Of a DNA stretch of 39,679 nt, positions 10,991-20,403 are shown piece by piece. The DNA lies in contig JAACJO010000073.1 in NCBI GenBank assembly GCA_013368445.1, positions 1 through 39,679 of the forward strand, given 5' to 3'. The DNA is from Leucocoprinus leucothites. Its lineage: Eukaryota; Basidiomycota; Agaricomycetes; Agaricales; Agaricaceae. The translations under genes were made by a program, and so were the position numbers. Under the pieces are notes generated by a model. That model was not told where the DNA came from, made no database searches, and saw nothing but the letters and a program-made list of their open reading frames with translations. How positions within the stretch are numbered: the first letter of the stretch is position 1; each line of letters starts with the position of its first letter.

Positions 10991-11144
10991 TTTCCCTATT
11001 TGGATGGGTGGGAACTAGACAATGGTGGATCCAAACAGACACGTGAGGGCATGATGAGCTGGGTTTAAATCTCATGATCGTGCATCAGCTCAACTACATG
11101 TAGCACCAACTACCTGTAGTTGCTACAGACCATTTGAATGTGAC
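10991..11144 (-). repeat. Right inverted arm of the foldback element
   Basis: This is the reverse complement of the left arm. It retains more CpG sites (gtgcatcag preceded by gatc, cacgtgagg) than the left arm. Confidence 0.8.
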
Positions 11145-11382
11145 TATTGCTTCACTTGAACTCAACATTCTACACAACTTTACTCAGCTACTGTTCTACA
11201 CTGATTACTTGCCTTTACAACTGACAGAACTAGTGTTCTTATGAAGTGAGTGTGTCATAGCTTGCTCAGTCACTGTGTACTATGCTGTGTAGCAGCAATT
11301 ACTGTTTCAACACCTCAGTCACCTCCAACAATTCCAAATCATCCTAGACAATATTGCCTACTCTGACTTCAACAATTGAGTC
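11145..11382. other. Leader-like spacer before the orphan ORF
   Basis: I see no gene. It may be the untranslated leader of the degenerate LTR element that includes the ORF at 11383 and the LTR at 12079, but no 5' LTR copy was recognised. Confidence 0.3.
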
Positions 11383-11898
11383 ATGTCTATTTTAGTGGGA
11401 ATGGTGGAACAAGTCACAAAGAGCACCAACATCAACAGTGAAGACAAGGAAAATGCATTAGCCCACCTCATGTTGACTCTCATCAACAACCAACTAGTCT
11501 ATTGTATCAACAACTCCTCAGCATCATCATCCACATCCTCCCTGTCTACATCCTCTTCTCCCCCCAAACAAGAAGCCATGGAAACTGACATCCCACCACT
11601 CCTAGAAATCACTCCTCCACCTACCCTTGACAAGGAACTAGACCACCTCATTGGAATACTCAACCACTGCCAAGCACTAGAAGAAGCTATATCTGTTGAA
11701 GCCAACAGCTTCCAGACATGGAAGACTCTCAAAGATGGTGGAGAGTCAGACCCAGAATATTGGAGAGCCATCATGTACCACCTCATTGAATTCTGCCATA
11801 ACAATCATGTCACCTACCAAGCCACCCTGATCCAACTCTTCACTGCAGGACCTGACCATGCCCAATTCTTTATTAGTCACAAATCTGTTAACAACTGA
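11383..11898 (+). CDS. Orphan 171-codon ORF, possible gag-like protein of a degenerate LTR element
   Basis: This is an uninterrupted ORF starting MSILVGMVEQVTKST, with a Ser-rich linker (residues about 44-62), a Pro-rich PPLLEITPPPTLDKE segment (about 71-85), and a C-terminal part with EYWRAIMYHLIEFC and GPDHAQFFISHK. I do not recognise a domain. It lies 180 bp upstream of a purine tract and LTR in the same orientation, and everything around it is transposon debris, so a gag-like ORF of a non-autonomous or deleted LTR element is a reasonable guess. Survival of 171 open codons in heavily decayed surroundings is notable. Function is unknown and it may not be expressed. Confidence 0.4.
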   Translation: MSILVGMVEQVTKSTNINSEDKENALAHLMLTLINNQLVYCINNSSASSSTSSLSTSSSPPKQEAMETDIPPLLEITPPPTLDKELDHLIGILNHCQALEEAISVEANSFQTWKTLKDGGESDPEYWRAIMYHLIEFCHNNHVTYQATLIQLFTAGPDHAQFFISHKSVNN

Positions 11899-12078
11899 TT
11901 CATGCTTGGTCCAACTAAGAAGAAGGTTGCTGTATATATCACCCATTGACTATGACAATGCCCAACCTTTAAAGAAGCACAGAGTTTCCTAGCACAGTTC
12001 ACATTTCCAGTATGCTCTATCTTACATGGACCATTACAGTAGTTTTTCATGAGGACATGAACACTTGAAGGGAGGTAA

Positions 12079-12346
12079 TGTTATGCACAGCCTAGTTACA
12101 CAGCCTCACATAGTATTACTCAGCCATCACCACATTCTTAGTCACCCCCTTAGTCACTATGACTCCTTGCTTACTCATCTGTTTCTATTCTTAGACCCTT
12201 GTGGCTCATTCCCTTAGTATATAGACCTTGTAGCTACATTGTAGTACCTCACACTTTACCAACTTGTTTTTCTTCCCTTTGCTCTCTTATCACTCTCAAG
12301 ACTTTACACACTTGTCACAGCCTGAGTTCCAGCTTAGGTCATAACA
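12079..12346 (+). repeat. LTR with TGTTATG/CATAACA ends (Ty3-like)
   Basis: This 268-bp block starts tgttatgcac and ends ggtcataaca, giving a perfect 7-bp terminal inverted repeat. It is preceded by a polypurine tract (gaagggaggtaa, 12067-12078) in a coding-like context reading TLEGR, similar to the 3' ends of fungal Ty3/gypsy elements. Flanking pentamers differ (ggtaa and gggag), so this is a 3' LTR of a degraded element and not a clean solo LTR. The Ty3 assignment is inferred. Confidence 0.6.
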
Positions 12347-12444
12347 GGGAGATGTTATCAGAAGGATCCAGAGGAACAGATACACAGTAGGATGAACACT
12401 GGACTAACAAAATCTGATCAAATAGATAATAATTGTTTTACATA

Positions 12445-12446
12445 TA
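12445..12446. repeat. TA target duplication, left side of pogo-like element
   Basis: The TA before CAGTCATCT pairs with the TA at 13598-13599. Confidence 0.65.
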
Positions 12447-12473
12447 CAGTCATCTATTGGTCTTTGAGACAGC
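12447..12473 (+). repeat. Left terminal inverted repeat, pogo-like element
   Basis: It begins cagtcatctattggtc and ends around gagacagc. It matches the complement of 13571-13597 with a few transitions. Confidence 0.78.
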
Positions 12474-12951
12474 CATCACTCTTTGAGACAACAAATTTTC
12501 CCTCCTTAATTAGAGCATTTCCAGCTTCCAAAAATTCACTAAAAATCATAATCTCCTTACATCTAGCCTGCATAAATTGCCCAAGCTTATCCATTCATTC
12601 TGTGCTTGCTGATGTGTGAAATGAACCTAGTTTCTGAGTGAAAAACACTGTTCAGCCTAATAGCCCCATGGTATATCCTTCAAAAAATTTAAAAATGCAC
12701 CAAAGCAGATGAATACATGGTATCTATCAATTCTCAGTCTTTTTTTAACAAGAACTCAACAAGTGGAGAGATGATAAGATTTGTGCTGGGTGGGGGGAGA
12801 GAGGTGTGTCACATCATGCATTACCATAAGAGGAAATCAAATATCTACTGTTGTGCAACACTTTATGTTGGCCTTGAGGCTCAGCTAATGCAATAAGAGA
12901 ATACAAATCATGTCAGATATAGATAGATAAACCAATCTACTACTTTCTCCA

Positions 12952-13330
12952 ATGCCAGGCCATGCAAGATCTCAAGCTCTAAAGAAAATACAGCACTCAC
13001 AGGAGTGGGAAAAGTGGATGGCTGTTGCTGTTGAAGCATATCTCACTGAGCAGAAATTAGAAGGCCAGAAAAAGAAGAGCCTTTGCAAGATTGTGAAAGA
13101 AATAGAGCAGCATTGTCTGACAGAGACTGGGTGTATTTATAAGCTTGACAAAACTACACTTTCATGCTGAGCAAAGGGTTTTTGCTCAATGCAGGAATTT
13201 AATGAGTCAAAATGCTGGTTGTCTACAGCCAAGGAAAACACAGTCATTGATTATACTGTTTCTATGGCTCAGTGGGAGTGGCCACTCAACCACAAAACAG
13301 CTCAGGGAGGTGGATGATGAAGCACCTTAA
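12952..13330 (+). pseudogene. Relic of pogo-like transposase N-terminus (HTH/CENP-B type)
   Basis: The frame reads MPGHARSQALKKIQHSQEWE, then a basic helical segment, then LDKTTLSC, a stop at 13168, and AKGFCSMQEFNESKCWLSTA and PLNHKTAQ. The pattern (TTLSRR.KG...EFN......L....E..........PLTH) is that of the psq-type HTH followed by the CENP-B-type HTH domain of fungal pogo transposases. It needs readthrough of one stop and probably frameshifts, and the catalytic domain is missing. The family is assigned by pattern recognition only, but the terminal repeats and TA flanks support it independently. Confidence 0.55.
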
Positions 13331-13570
13331 ATAAGGTCAATCAGCCAGATTTGGTCATTGCCAGTGGATTGCCAACATGATGTGACTTGTCTCAAGGATT
13401 AATTTTCCTCTGATAAGGGACCTTCAAAAGATTTGCTCTGATATCCAGTTCCATCAAACCCACTATCTCCCTGATTTTACCTAATGTAGCCAACAAGGTA
13501 TCTGTTCATAATATAAAGTTTTTTTTTGAACATGATGTGGGAGAAAAGCACAAAATAATAGCTAAGTTTT

Positions 13571-13597
13571 GCTGTCTCAAGGACTGATAGATGACTG
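13571..13597 (-). repeat. Right terminal inverted repeat, pogo-like element
   Basis: This is the inverted copy of 12447-12473, ending gatgactg, followed by TA at 13598-13599. Confidence 0.78.
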
Positions 13598-13654
13598 TAT
13601 CACATTTGGATTTGAACAATATTTGATACAGATTGAATATCTAACTATGATAGC

Positions 13655-13915
13655 TGTTACATTGGCAGACAGGCAGTATTTATGATTATCAGAATCATGA
13701 TAGTGATTTGGACTTGTAATTGTAGTTTCATAGTTTGATATCATTTTTCTTAGCTAGTATTTAAGGACCTTGTTGTAGGAAGATTAAACACAAGTTTAAT
13801 CTTTCCTTTGTTTCCTGGACTACTTGTGTTTACTTGCCTTGCCTTGGATTCACTCATATCATTGTTGTGTCTCAAACCTTGTGCTACCTTTGACTCTACA
13901 AGTCATCTTGGCCTT
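13655..13915. repeat. Left part of an older LTR interrupted by copia copy 2
   Basis: The block begins tgttacat and would end, after the copia insertion, with atgtaaca at 20403, giving a perfect 8-bp terminal inverted repeat. A promoter-like tatttaagg occurs near 13759. Reconstructed length is roughly 340 bp, normal for an LTR. The flanking pentamers do not match, so it is either one LTR of a scrambled element or a chance pairing. Confidence 0.4.
13911..13915. repeat. Target-site duplication of copia copy 2, left (gcctt)
   Basis: It is identical to 20317-20321 on the other side of the element. Confidence 0.9.
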
Positions 13916-14289
13916 TGTTGAAGCAGCAACAGGGAGCATAGCGGTGAAGGTAGACAACATAGTTGATGACTCACTTTACTAGGCAGTTGGTCTGTTATGG
14001 GAGTTAGAAGTAGTAGAAGTTGCGACTGAGAGTATAGAATTGACTGGGTAATTACGAAGAAAATACAACATATTTATACTAGAATGTCCGAATAATATCT
14101 ACCATATAGAGGACATTACACCATCGTTTCGAGGTGGTAAAGGGTACAGGTAAAACGTATAGTAAAACATGTATAGTCCGCACGAAGTATCGGTGCGTAA
14201 ACATAGTGGTATCTAATAATAGAATGCATATGTCATAATTGAGAGTGAATTCTAATATAGCAGTGTGTAAACATGCATGTGATTCAACA
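13916..14289 (-). repeat. 3' LTR of copia copy 2
   Basis: This 374-bp repeat has plus-strand ends tgttgaagc and gattcaaca. It pairs with 19943-20316. I see roughly a dozen differences from the 5' LTR, almost all transitions of the CG/TG/CA type. Confidence 0.93.
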
Positions 14290-14302
14290 CTCCTCCTCAC
14301 TC
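14290..14302 (-). other. Polypurine tract of copia copy 2
   Basis: The minus-strand tract gagtgaggaggag directly precedes the 3' LTR and is identical to the tract of copy 1. Confidence 0.8.
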
Positions 14303-14367
14303 GAAATGGCGGGAGATGCATAATTGAGCGACTGTGAAAGCGCTTCGTTTAAGTAGCTAGAAAAGCA

Positions 14368-17300
14368 CTAAAGAAATTCAATACCTAAATAATAAACAAA
14401 TTTATTGAAGAGAATTGAACCAAGGTTTTTCATTAGAATATCAGCAGGGTTGTTTGAGCCTTCGATAAATTCCAACTCAACAGAACCTTCTTCAACGATA
14501 TCTCGGATATAGTGGTATTGTATATCAATATACTTCGAGCGTTTTTCTTGAACAGGGTTCTCGCTCCAGAAGATAGATCCAATATTATCACTATAGAGAA
14601 TCGGAGCAGGTATTTTAAAACCTATCTCTTCGAGAAGTTGTCGAATCCACATTAGCTGGCAGCTGCAATCAGATAGCGCCATATACTCAGCTTCAGTAGA
14701 TGATAAAGCGACTGTTTTCTGCTTGCGGCTAAGCCAGCTTACAGGTCCACGTGCTATTGTGACAAAGTTACCTGTGACAGATCATCGAGACTGTCCATCT
14801 TGTGCCCAATCACTATCGGAATAAGTAATGATGGCCTGGTTAGAAGCTCCATCAAAAACAAGTTGATAATTGCGCGTTGATCGCAAATATTGCAGCACAT
14901 GGAGTCCAGCCTGGAAGTGCACATTAGAAGGGGCAGCAGATTGCTGGGAGAGTTTGACAACCACAAAGGATATGTCAGGTCTCGATCCGATCATAAGATA
15001 CATCAGTGATCCGACTAACTGTTGGTAACAAGTCCTAAACTTAGGATCTACCTTGTCGACATAGGGTTTGAAAAAGAATCTGGGTGGCAGCGGTGTGAAT
15101 TTCATGCCTTTTGGAATCTCAAACTTCTCAAGAACCTTATCGAGGTATTTCACTTGATCTACATAGAGTTTTCTCTCTTTTCGATCGCGTGATATGTTCA
15201 TGCCTAGGAACTCGGAAAGTTCACCTTGGTCATGACATTCCCAAGTAGTCATGAATTTTTGCTTCAACTCAGAAAGGAGCAGAGAATTCTTTTTACCCAT
15301 GAAAAATACATCATCCACGTATACGACCGCAAAGACATGCTCGCCAGTCTTGGGATGTGTGAAATGATAAACGCCAGCGTTGGACTTACAGCGCCTGAAT
15401 CCAAGTTTCAGCATCGATGAAGTGAGTGCTTTCCACCAAGATAAGCCGGCTTGTTTTAGACTGTAGATTGCTTTGCGTAATCTCCAGACTTTCTTCTCAT
15501 GGCCAGGAAGTCGGAATCCTTCTGGCTGCTCCATGTAGATCTCTTCATCCAGATTGCCATATAAATAGGCTGTTTTGACATCAACAGAGTGAAGGTCAAA
15601 GTCCTCAAGCACTGCAATGCCAAGAAGTAGGCGCACGGTCTCATATCGGACAACTGGAGAAAAGAGTTCATCAAAGTCGATTCCCTCGATTTGGGAGAAT
15701 CCTTTCACAACAAGACGAGAGCAATATCGATTATCGGACTTTATGTTATAAACCCATCTATTTTTAATAGCTCTCCTTCCTTTTGGGAGATCAATGAGCT
15801 CGTATATACCTCACTTATGAAGCGCGTCTAATTCCTCAAGCATTGCTTTTTGCCATTTAGTTTGAGTATCAGCGTCTAAATTCGCAATATCTCAAAACTG
15901 TTCGGGGACTGGCCCGTTGGCGCGTTGTGCAAGAAGGAAATCAACTAATTTTACCCCCCCTTCCTTCACGAACTTCGCAAAATCGGTAGATGATGGTTTA
16001 TTGTCGATACTACTATCCGGGTGAGGGATATTCCAATTTCGTAATCTGTTCCGAGCTTCCTCATTGGAAATTGCTCCAGGAATAGGTTGATATTGAGCAC
16101 AATTGCATGGTAAGTTAGGATTGAGTTCCCTATATCATCGGATGACATCAAGAGGGTCGCTCCTATCACCATACACATTTCCTGGTCTGTTCGGAGGTTG
16201 AACATTTCACCTAGGATGGCTATTTTCACGTTCGGTGACCCAGCAGTCAACCCGTTCTAGTGCATCAAGATCATCCTGGACCGAAGGTCGCAGTGGCGGT
16301 ACCTCGGGTGGAGATGGAGACTGAGCACGTTTTTGTGGACCAGGTTCCTTTCGCAAAGGTCCCGGAGAAGGAGGTAACTTAACTTCTTCTTCCTCTTCTT
16401 TTGGATCGTGATCTTCCGGATCAGCGTAAGAAAGAGGTGGGCTTGGTGATCTAGGAGGTGAAGGTGTTTTAGGGCGTGGAGGAGCGCGAGGTGAAGGCGC
16501 ATGAGGCGGCTCTCCTCCTCGAGGTGTAGGCGGATGGTCTATGTGTGAAACATTCGGAATAGTCGAGATTGGAGGAATCTCAGTGCGAGGCGGCTCAGGG
16601 TAAATGGCGGGTTTTTGATCTGGACATTTAGGGAACATCTTTTCATCAAAGATGACAGTCGGCGAGATAAACTTGGCGTTCCCTCGAGTATGGCGGAGAA
16701 AAATGTAATTCTTCTCCCGATCATATCCAATGAAGATCATCAGTTCAGATTTCGCAGATAATTTATTCAGGTGCATTTTGTCCAGAAGGAACATATATGC
16801 AGCACAACCAAATACTTGTAGGTGACTGATGTCAGGTTTATGTCCATGTACTAACTCAAAAGGAGTTTTCCATTGGATGTGGTTCATCGATGTGCGATTG
16901 TAGATGTGGGTTGCAGTGTTAATCACAAAATCCCACCATGAATCTGGGAGACACACGTGAAGTTGCATAGCCTGCGCCTTCTCGTGCAGTGTTCGATTCA
17001 ATCTTTCTGCTTGCCCATTCTGTTGATGGACGCGGGGCACACTTGGTGTGAACTCAATCCCTTTCTCCCTAAGATAATCTTGCAGGGTACCTGCTACGAA
17101 TTCTCCTCCTCGATCGGATGTAAATCGACAAATCGATTTGCCAAATTGGTTCTGAACATAAGTTAGAAGCTCAACCATGTGGGGAGCTGCTTTAGCTTTT
17201 GATCGGAGAAGCACCACGTGGGCAAATGAGGAGTAATCGTCCAATAAGGTCATAACCCATTTGTACTTATGATAAGATATGATGGGGAGCTCAAAGAGAT

Positions 17301-19683
17301 CACTGTGAACATGCTCAAAGGCTTCTTTTGCCCGAATTGGGTTATCATTAAAGGGTTTCTGGTGCATCTTCCCTTTCATGTAGCCTGGACAAGAGCGCAA
17401 ATGATCGGAAATTGAAACCTGAGGTCCATTCAGCATGGAGTCTTTAATTTTGCTCAACACGCGATTAGATGGATGTCCTAAACGTTGATGCCAGATATTA
17501 TAGTCAGGATGTTGAGCAACATGGCTCGAAGCATTTGAATGTACAATTCGACATCTTACTGTTTGTAGCATAGGCTGCCACTCAGAACGAGGAGCCGCTG
17601 ACAAAACGGCATTGCCTGACTCATCCCAAAAGATAGTACCATGTTTATCAGCCTCACTGCGCAACCCAGATTCCAGGAGTTGACCGGCAGACATGAGGCG
17701 ATCGTGCATACCCTTTACATAGAACACAGGGGACAATGAAGTCACCGCAGTGATCGTTTTTCCGTTATCATGGATCTCATGTTCAATCAGGACAGTGCCT
17801 CGACCCGATATAGATAGGGGAGTGTTTTTGTTGGCTGTCTGAATTTCACCAAATTTCCCCATTTCGATTGTAGAAAAATCGTCCAAATAGGGTGTGAAAT
17901 GTGCGGAAGCACCTGAATTGAGAATCCAAGAAGCAGCCCGTGAAGGCGCTTTCTTTCCCTTACAGTGGCAACATAAAGCTTTCTCACACTTAGATAGATT
18001 CACACAGCGTGGCACAGAGGTCAAATCACAATTTAATAAAAGCCCCACAGGGGCAACCGAAATAGTGCACGATACAAGACAAGTATATACAGGAGCCAGA
18101 GACGACGTAACTAGTCCGTGAAAATGTTCAGCGTGGCCAGGAGCACTCACATGGGAGCGGGCTCGAGTGGGGCAACAGGCCCTTTCTCGGTCATGCTGTG
18201 GCATCACCGTATCAGTGTTAATCCAATCAGAGATAGAAGAAAAAACTTGCGTTGTCCACAACCCAGAAGTCCACCTGTCAGAATCCTCCCCCTCAGAGTC
18301 GGATTCGAGCATCGGATCAGCTGGAGGTGTCATCCTTGGCGACGGTGGGCATTTGTCCATGTCTCCTCCATAATAAGGAATTTCCTCGATAATGGAGCCC
18401 ATCGTTTCGGCTTCGACCACAAGGTCAGCGAGCCTCTCATCCCAGATCTTTAGAACCTTATCCTTGGTAGCTTGCGAGCTTCTGCGACGATATCCCTCGG
18501 ACTGAGGAGATTTGGAGATTCGCTCCTGAAGCCGCGGTGTATTCTTTCGTGCTTCTGCAACAAGGTGGTGTGTGGATGACGAAGGGCTTGCGTTAGCCGG
18601 TTCTGCCAGCGAGGTGATCCGGTTCGCAAGGAGAGGACGGTTAGCAATAGTGGGGGCAGCGAAACCGATGGCACTGGAAGCACCATATTGAGGAGCGACG
18701 GTGGTGACTCCAGAGGAGTTGGAGGTGTTGGCATCGGTTGCAGCTTCATTAGCAGTGCCCTTGCCTTTTTTGCCTCCTCTCTTACCACATTTTCCTTTCT
18801 TGCCATCTCCGCCGGGATTGCCAGATTGGGGGTTACCAGGCTTCTGGCCAGCGCCCTGATTAGGAGGCTGCTGCTGCTGCTGTGGCTGCTGCTGGGGCTG
18901 TGATCGAAACGGCCCTTATTGTCCTTGCCCCTGGCGTTGTTGATTGCCGGGGTTCCGGTTCTGCTGCCATTGGCCGTTGGAGCGGCCGGTGCGAGAAGCG
19001 GAAGCAGTCATCTTCTGGGACCAAGCAGCCTGGATGGCGCTACAGACCAGATCCCATGTAAGTTGGGACATTTGCGTTTGATTTGCAAGGATAGACTGCG
19101 CTAAGGTTTCCATCCCTTGCGGGACAGCGCGAAGCAGAATCATAGCACGGATCACCTCGGGAAGTCGCGCAGTCGCGCCTTCGATCCGAGTGAATAAAGA
19201 TTCAAGCTCAGCGATGGACTGAGCTGGATCCATGTTTCCAGGGAGAGACCAGGAGACGGCGCAGACAAAGTCGCCATAAACTGATGCAGGACCTTGGATG
19301 CCGTAAAGACGTTGGAGATCTGTCCACGTGGTAGTGGGATCTCCTTGGACAATGAGGTGGAGCATAGAATCTGGGACAGCTTGGATCAGCATGCCAATCG
19401 CAGATTGCTCAAGGAAGTTCCTTCGGCGCTCTTCTTCTTCATGAAGCGCAAGTGAGGCAGCGACCTCTGCAGCATTCATGACGGTATTATTGGGCCCTTG
19501 AAGAGGGGCAATGGTTGGAGGGAGTGGAGGAACAACACCATTTGTGACAGTCCAACCCGTAAGAGGGGTTCCAGTGGTCATGATCATAGAGAGAAATCCC
19601 TGCATCCTCATGGACCAAAACTGGTAGTTCTGGGGGCCTTGAAGGACGGGAATACAAGAAGCTCCATTGTTGATAGAAGACAT
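14368..19683 (-). pseudogene. Copia gag-pol polyprotein, copy 2 (one frame, six stops)
   Basis: It starts MSSINNGASC. Gag covers roughly residues 1-330 (NYQFWSMRMQG motif, then a Gln/Pro-rich and a Lys/Gly-rich basic segment). No CX2CX4HX4C zinc knuckle is visible. The protease has NSGAS with Asn at residue 589 where family members have catalytic Asp. The integrase has HQRLGHPSN but CPGYMKGK, so one zinc-binding Cys is Tyr. Catalytic residues D795, D857 and E893 give the canonical D-35-E spacing. Reverse transcriptase has YVDD at about 1455 and RNase H ends NNPADILMKNL. Stops in frame lie at 18918 (TAA), 16209, 16137, 15894, 15813 and 14784 (all TGA, plus-strand coordinate of the first base). 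No indel breaks the frame. As written the full polyprotein cannot be made, but the remaining architecture is nearly complete. Confidence 0.93.
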
Positions 19684-19942
19684 TCTGAAAAGAAGTCGTC
19701 AGTCAACGTTGTTCATTAGAAGCAGCAGGGATGCGCTAATCGAGCAAGGTTTCGAACCCAAATCACCTAAGGGCTAGGGTAAGACACAGAAATGAGAAGG
19801 GATGCTGGGCCCTTCACAAGGTACAGCGGTGGCGCTAGGAAGTGGCCTTCCCATAACAGGTCAATCTAGTCCTTCTCAGATGTCAAGCACAGCGAGCTAG
19901 TCAGCTAGTGCGATATCAAGCTGGCGATCGGGGCCCATAACC
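19684..19942 (-). other. Untranslated leader of copia copy 2, including PBS
   Basis: The 259 bp lie between the 5' LTR and the gag start. The complement of 19931-19942 is the PBS GGTTATGGGCCC, abutting the LTR, the same as in copy 1. A stretch resembling a Pol III B box (gggttcgaaacc) is present on the minus strand near 19750, but no tRNA fold accompanies it. Confidence 0.7.
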
Positions 19943-20316
19943 TGTCAAAGCAGCAACAGGGAGCATAGTGGTGAAGGTAGACAATGTAGTCGATGACTCA
20001 CTTTACTAGGCAGTTGGTCTGTTATGGGAGTTAGAAGTAGTAGAAGTTGCGACTGAGAGTATAGAATTGACTGGGTAATTACGAAGAAAATACAATGTAT
20101 TTATACTAGAATGTCCGAATAATATCTACCATATAGAGGACATTACACCATCGTTTCGAGGTAGTAAAGGGTACAGGTAAAACATATAGTAAAATATGTA
20201 TAGTCCGCACGAAGTATCGGTGCGTAAACATAGTGGTATCTAATAATAGAATGCATATGTCATAATTGAGAGTGAATTCTAATATAGCAGCGTGTAAACA
20301 CACATGTGATTCAACA
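19943..20316 (-). repeat. 5' LTR of copia copy 2
   Basis: This 374-bp repeat has plus-strand ends tgtcaaagc and gattcaaca and pairs with 13916-14289. The site tgtcgaagc implied by copy 1 has become tgtcaaagc here and tgttgaagc in the other LTR. Confidence 0.93.
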
Positions 20317-20321
20317 GCCTT
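20317..20321. repeat. Target-site duplication of copia copy 2, right (gcctt)
   Basis: It matches 13911-13915. Confidence 0.9.
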
Positions 20322-20403
20322 CACTTAATTGGACTTTTGAGAATACTCAAGTTCATTAATTGAGGTAGGTTAAAGACCTAGTTAGCCACTGTCTTATGTA
20401 ACA
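20322..20403. repeat. Right part of the older LTR interrupted by copia copy 2
   Basis: It ends gtcttatgtaaca, the inverted partner of the tgttacat start at 13655. See the entry for the left part for the reservations. Confidence 0.4.

Larger units (their letters stand above)
10355..11144. mobile_element. Foldback/MITE-like element with long inverted arms and TA flanks
   Basis: Two arms of about 155 bp (10355-10510 and 10991-11144) are reverse complements at roughly 90% identity and enclose a 480-bp centre without a gene. Outer ends read GTCGCATTCAAATGG and, inverted, GTCACATTCAAATGG. A TA dinucleotide flanks each side (10353-10354 and 11145-11146), as expected for Tc1/mariner-type insertion. 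Most arm differences are CG against TG or CA (for example gcatg against gcacg, cacatg against cacgtg). No transposase is encoded, so it would be non-autonomous. Confidence 0.75.
12447..13597 (+). mobile_element. Deleted pogo-like (Tc1/mariner superfamily) DNA transposon
   Basis: Terminal inverted repeats of about 27 bp begin CAGTCATCTAT at 12447 and, inverted, at 13597. Both sides are flanked by TA. The left terminus also has a short internal direct repeat (ctttgagaca, twice). The element is 1,151 bp, too short for a complete pogo transposase, and only an N-terminal DNA-binding relic is recognisable (12952-13330). No DDE catalytic core is seen. It is therefore an internally deleted derivative. 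Confidence 0.78.
13916..20316 (-). mobile_element. Full-length Ty1/copia LTR retrotransposon, copy 2
   Basis: This 6,401-bp element is on the minus strand, with 374-bp LTRs, PBS, polypurine tract and a 5-bp duplication (gcctt). It belongs to the same family as 1359-7751 and is much better preserved: the whole gag-pol frame (19683 down to 14368, 1,772 codons) is kept with only six stops and no frameshift. It retains many CpG sites lost in copy 1 and stands out as a CpG island within the depleted region. It is inserted in what may be an older LTR. Confidence 0.95.

Noticed and set aside
15226..15420. Plus-strand ORFs over the copia RT, gag and protease regions
   Set aside because: They are antisense shadows of the minus-strand gag-pol frame, mirrored at the equivalent places in copy 1.
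18916..18918. TAA between gag and pol as a programmed readthrough stop
   Set aside because: Copy 1 has CAA at the same place and the element carries five more stops, so a simple nonsense mutation is more likely.
19738..19775. Pol III B-box-like gggttcgaaacc in the copia leader, possible tRNA gene
   Set aside because: The T-stem does not pair well and no A box or cloverleaf is present; copy 1 has the decayed form gggttcaaaacc.
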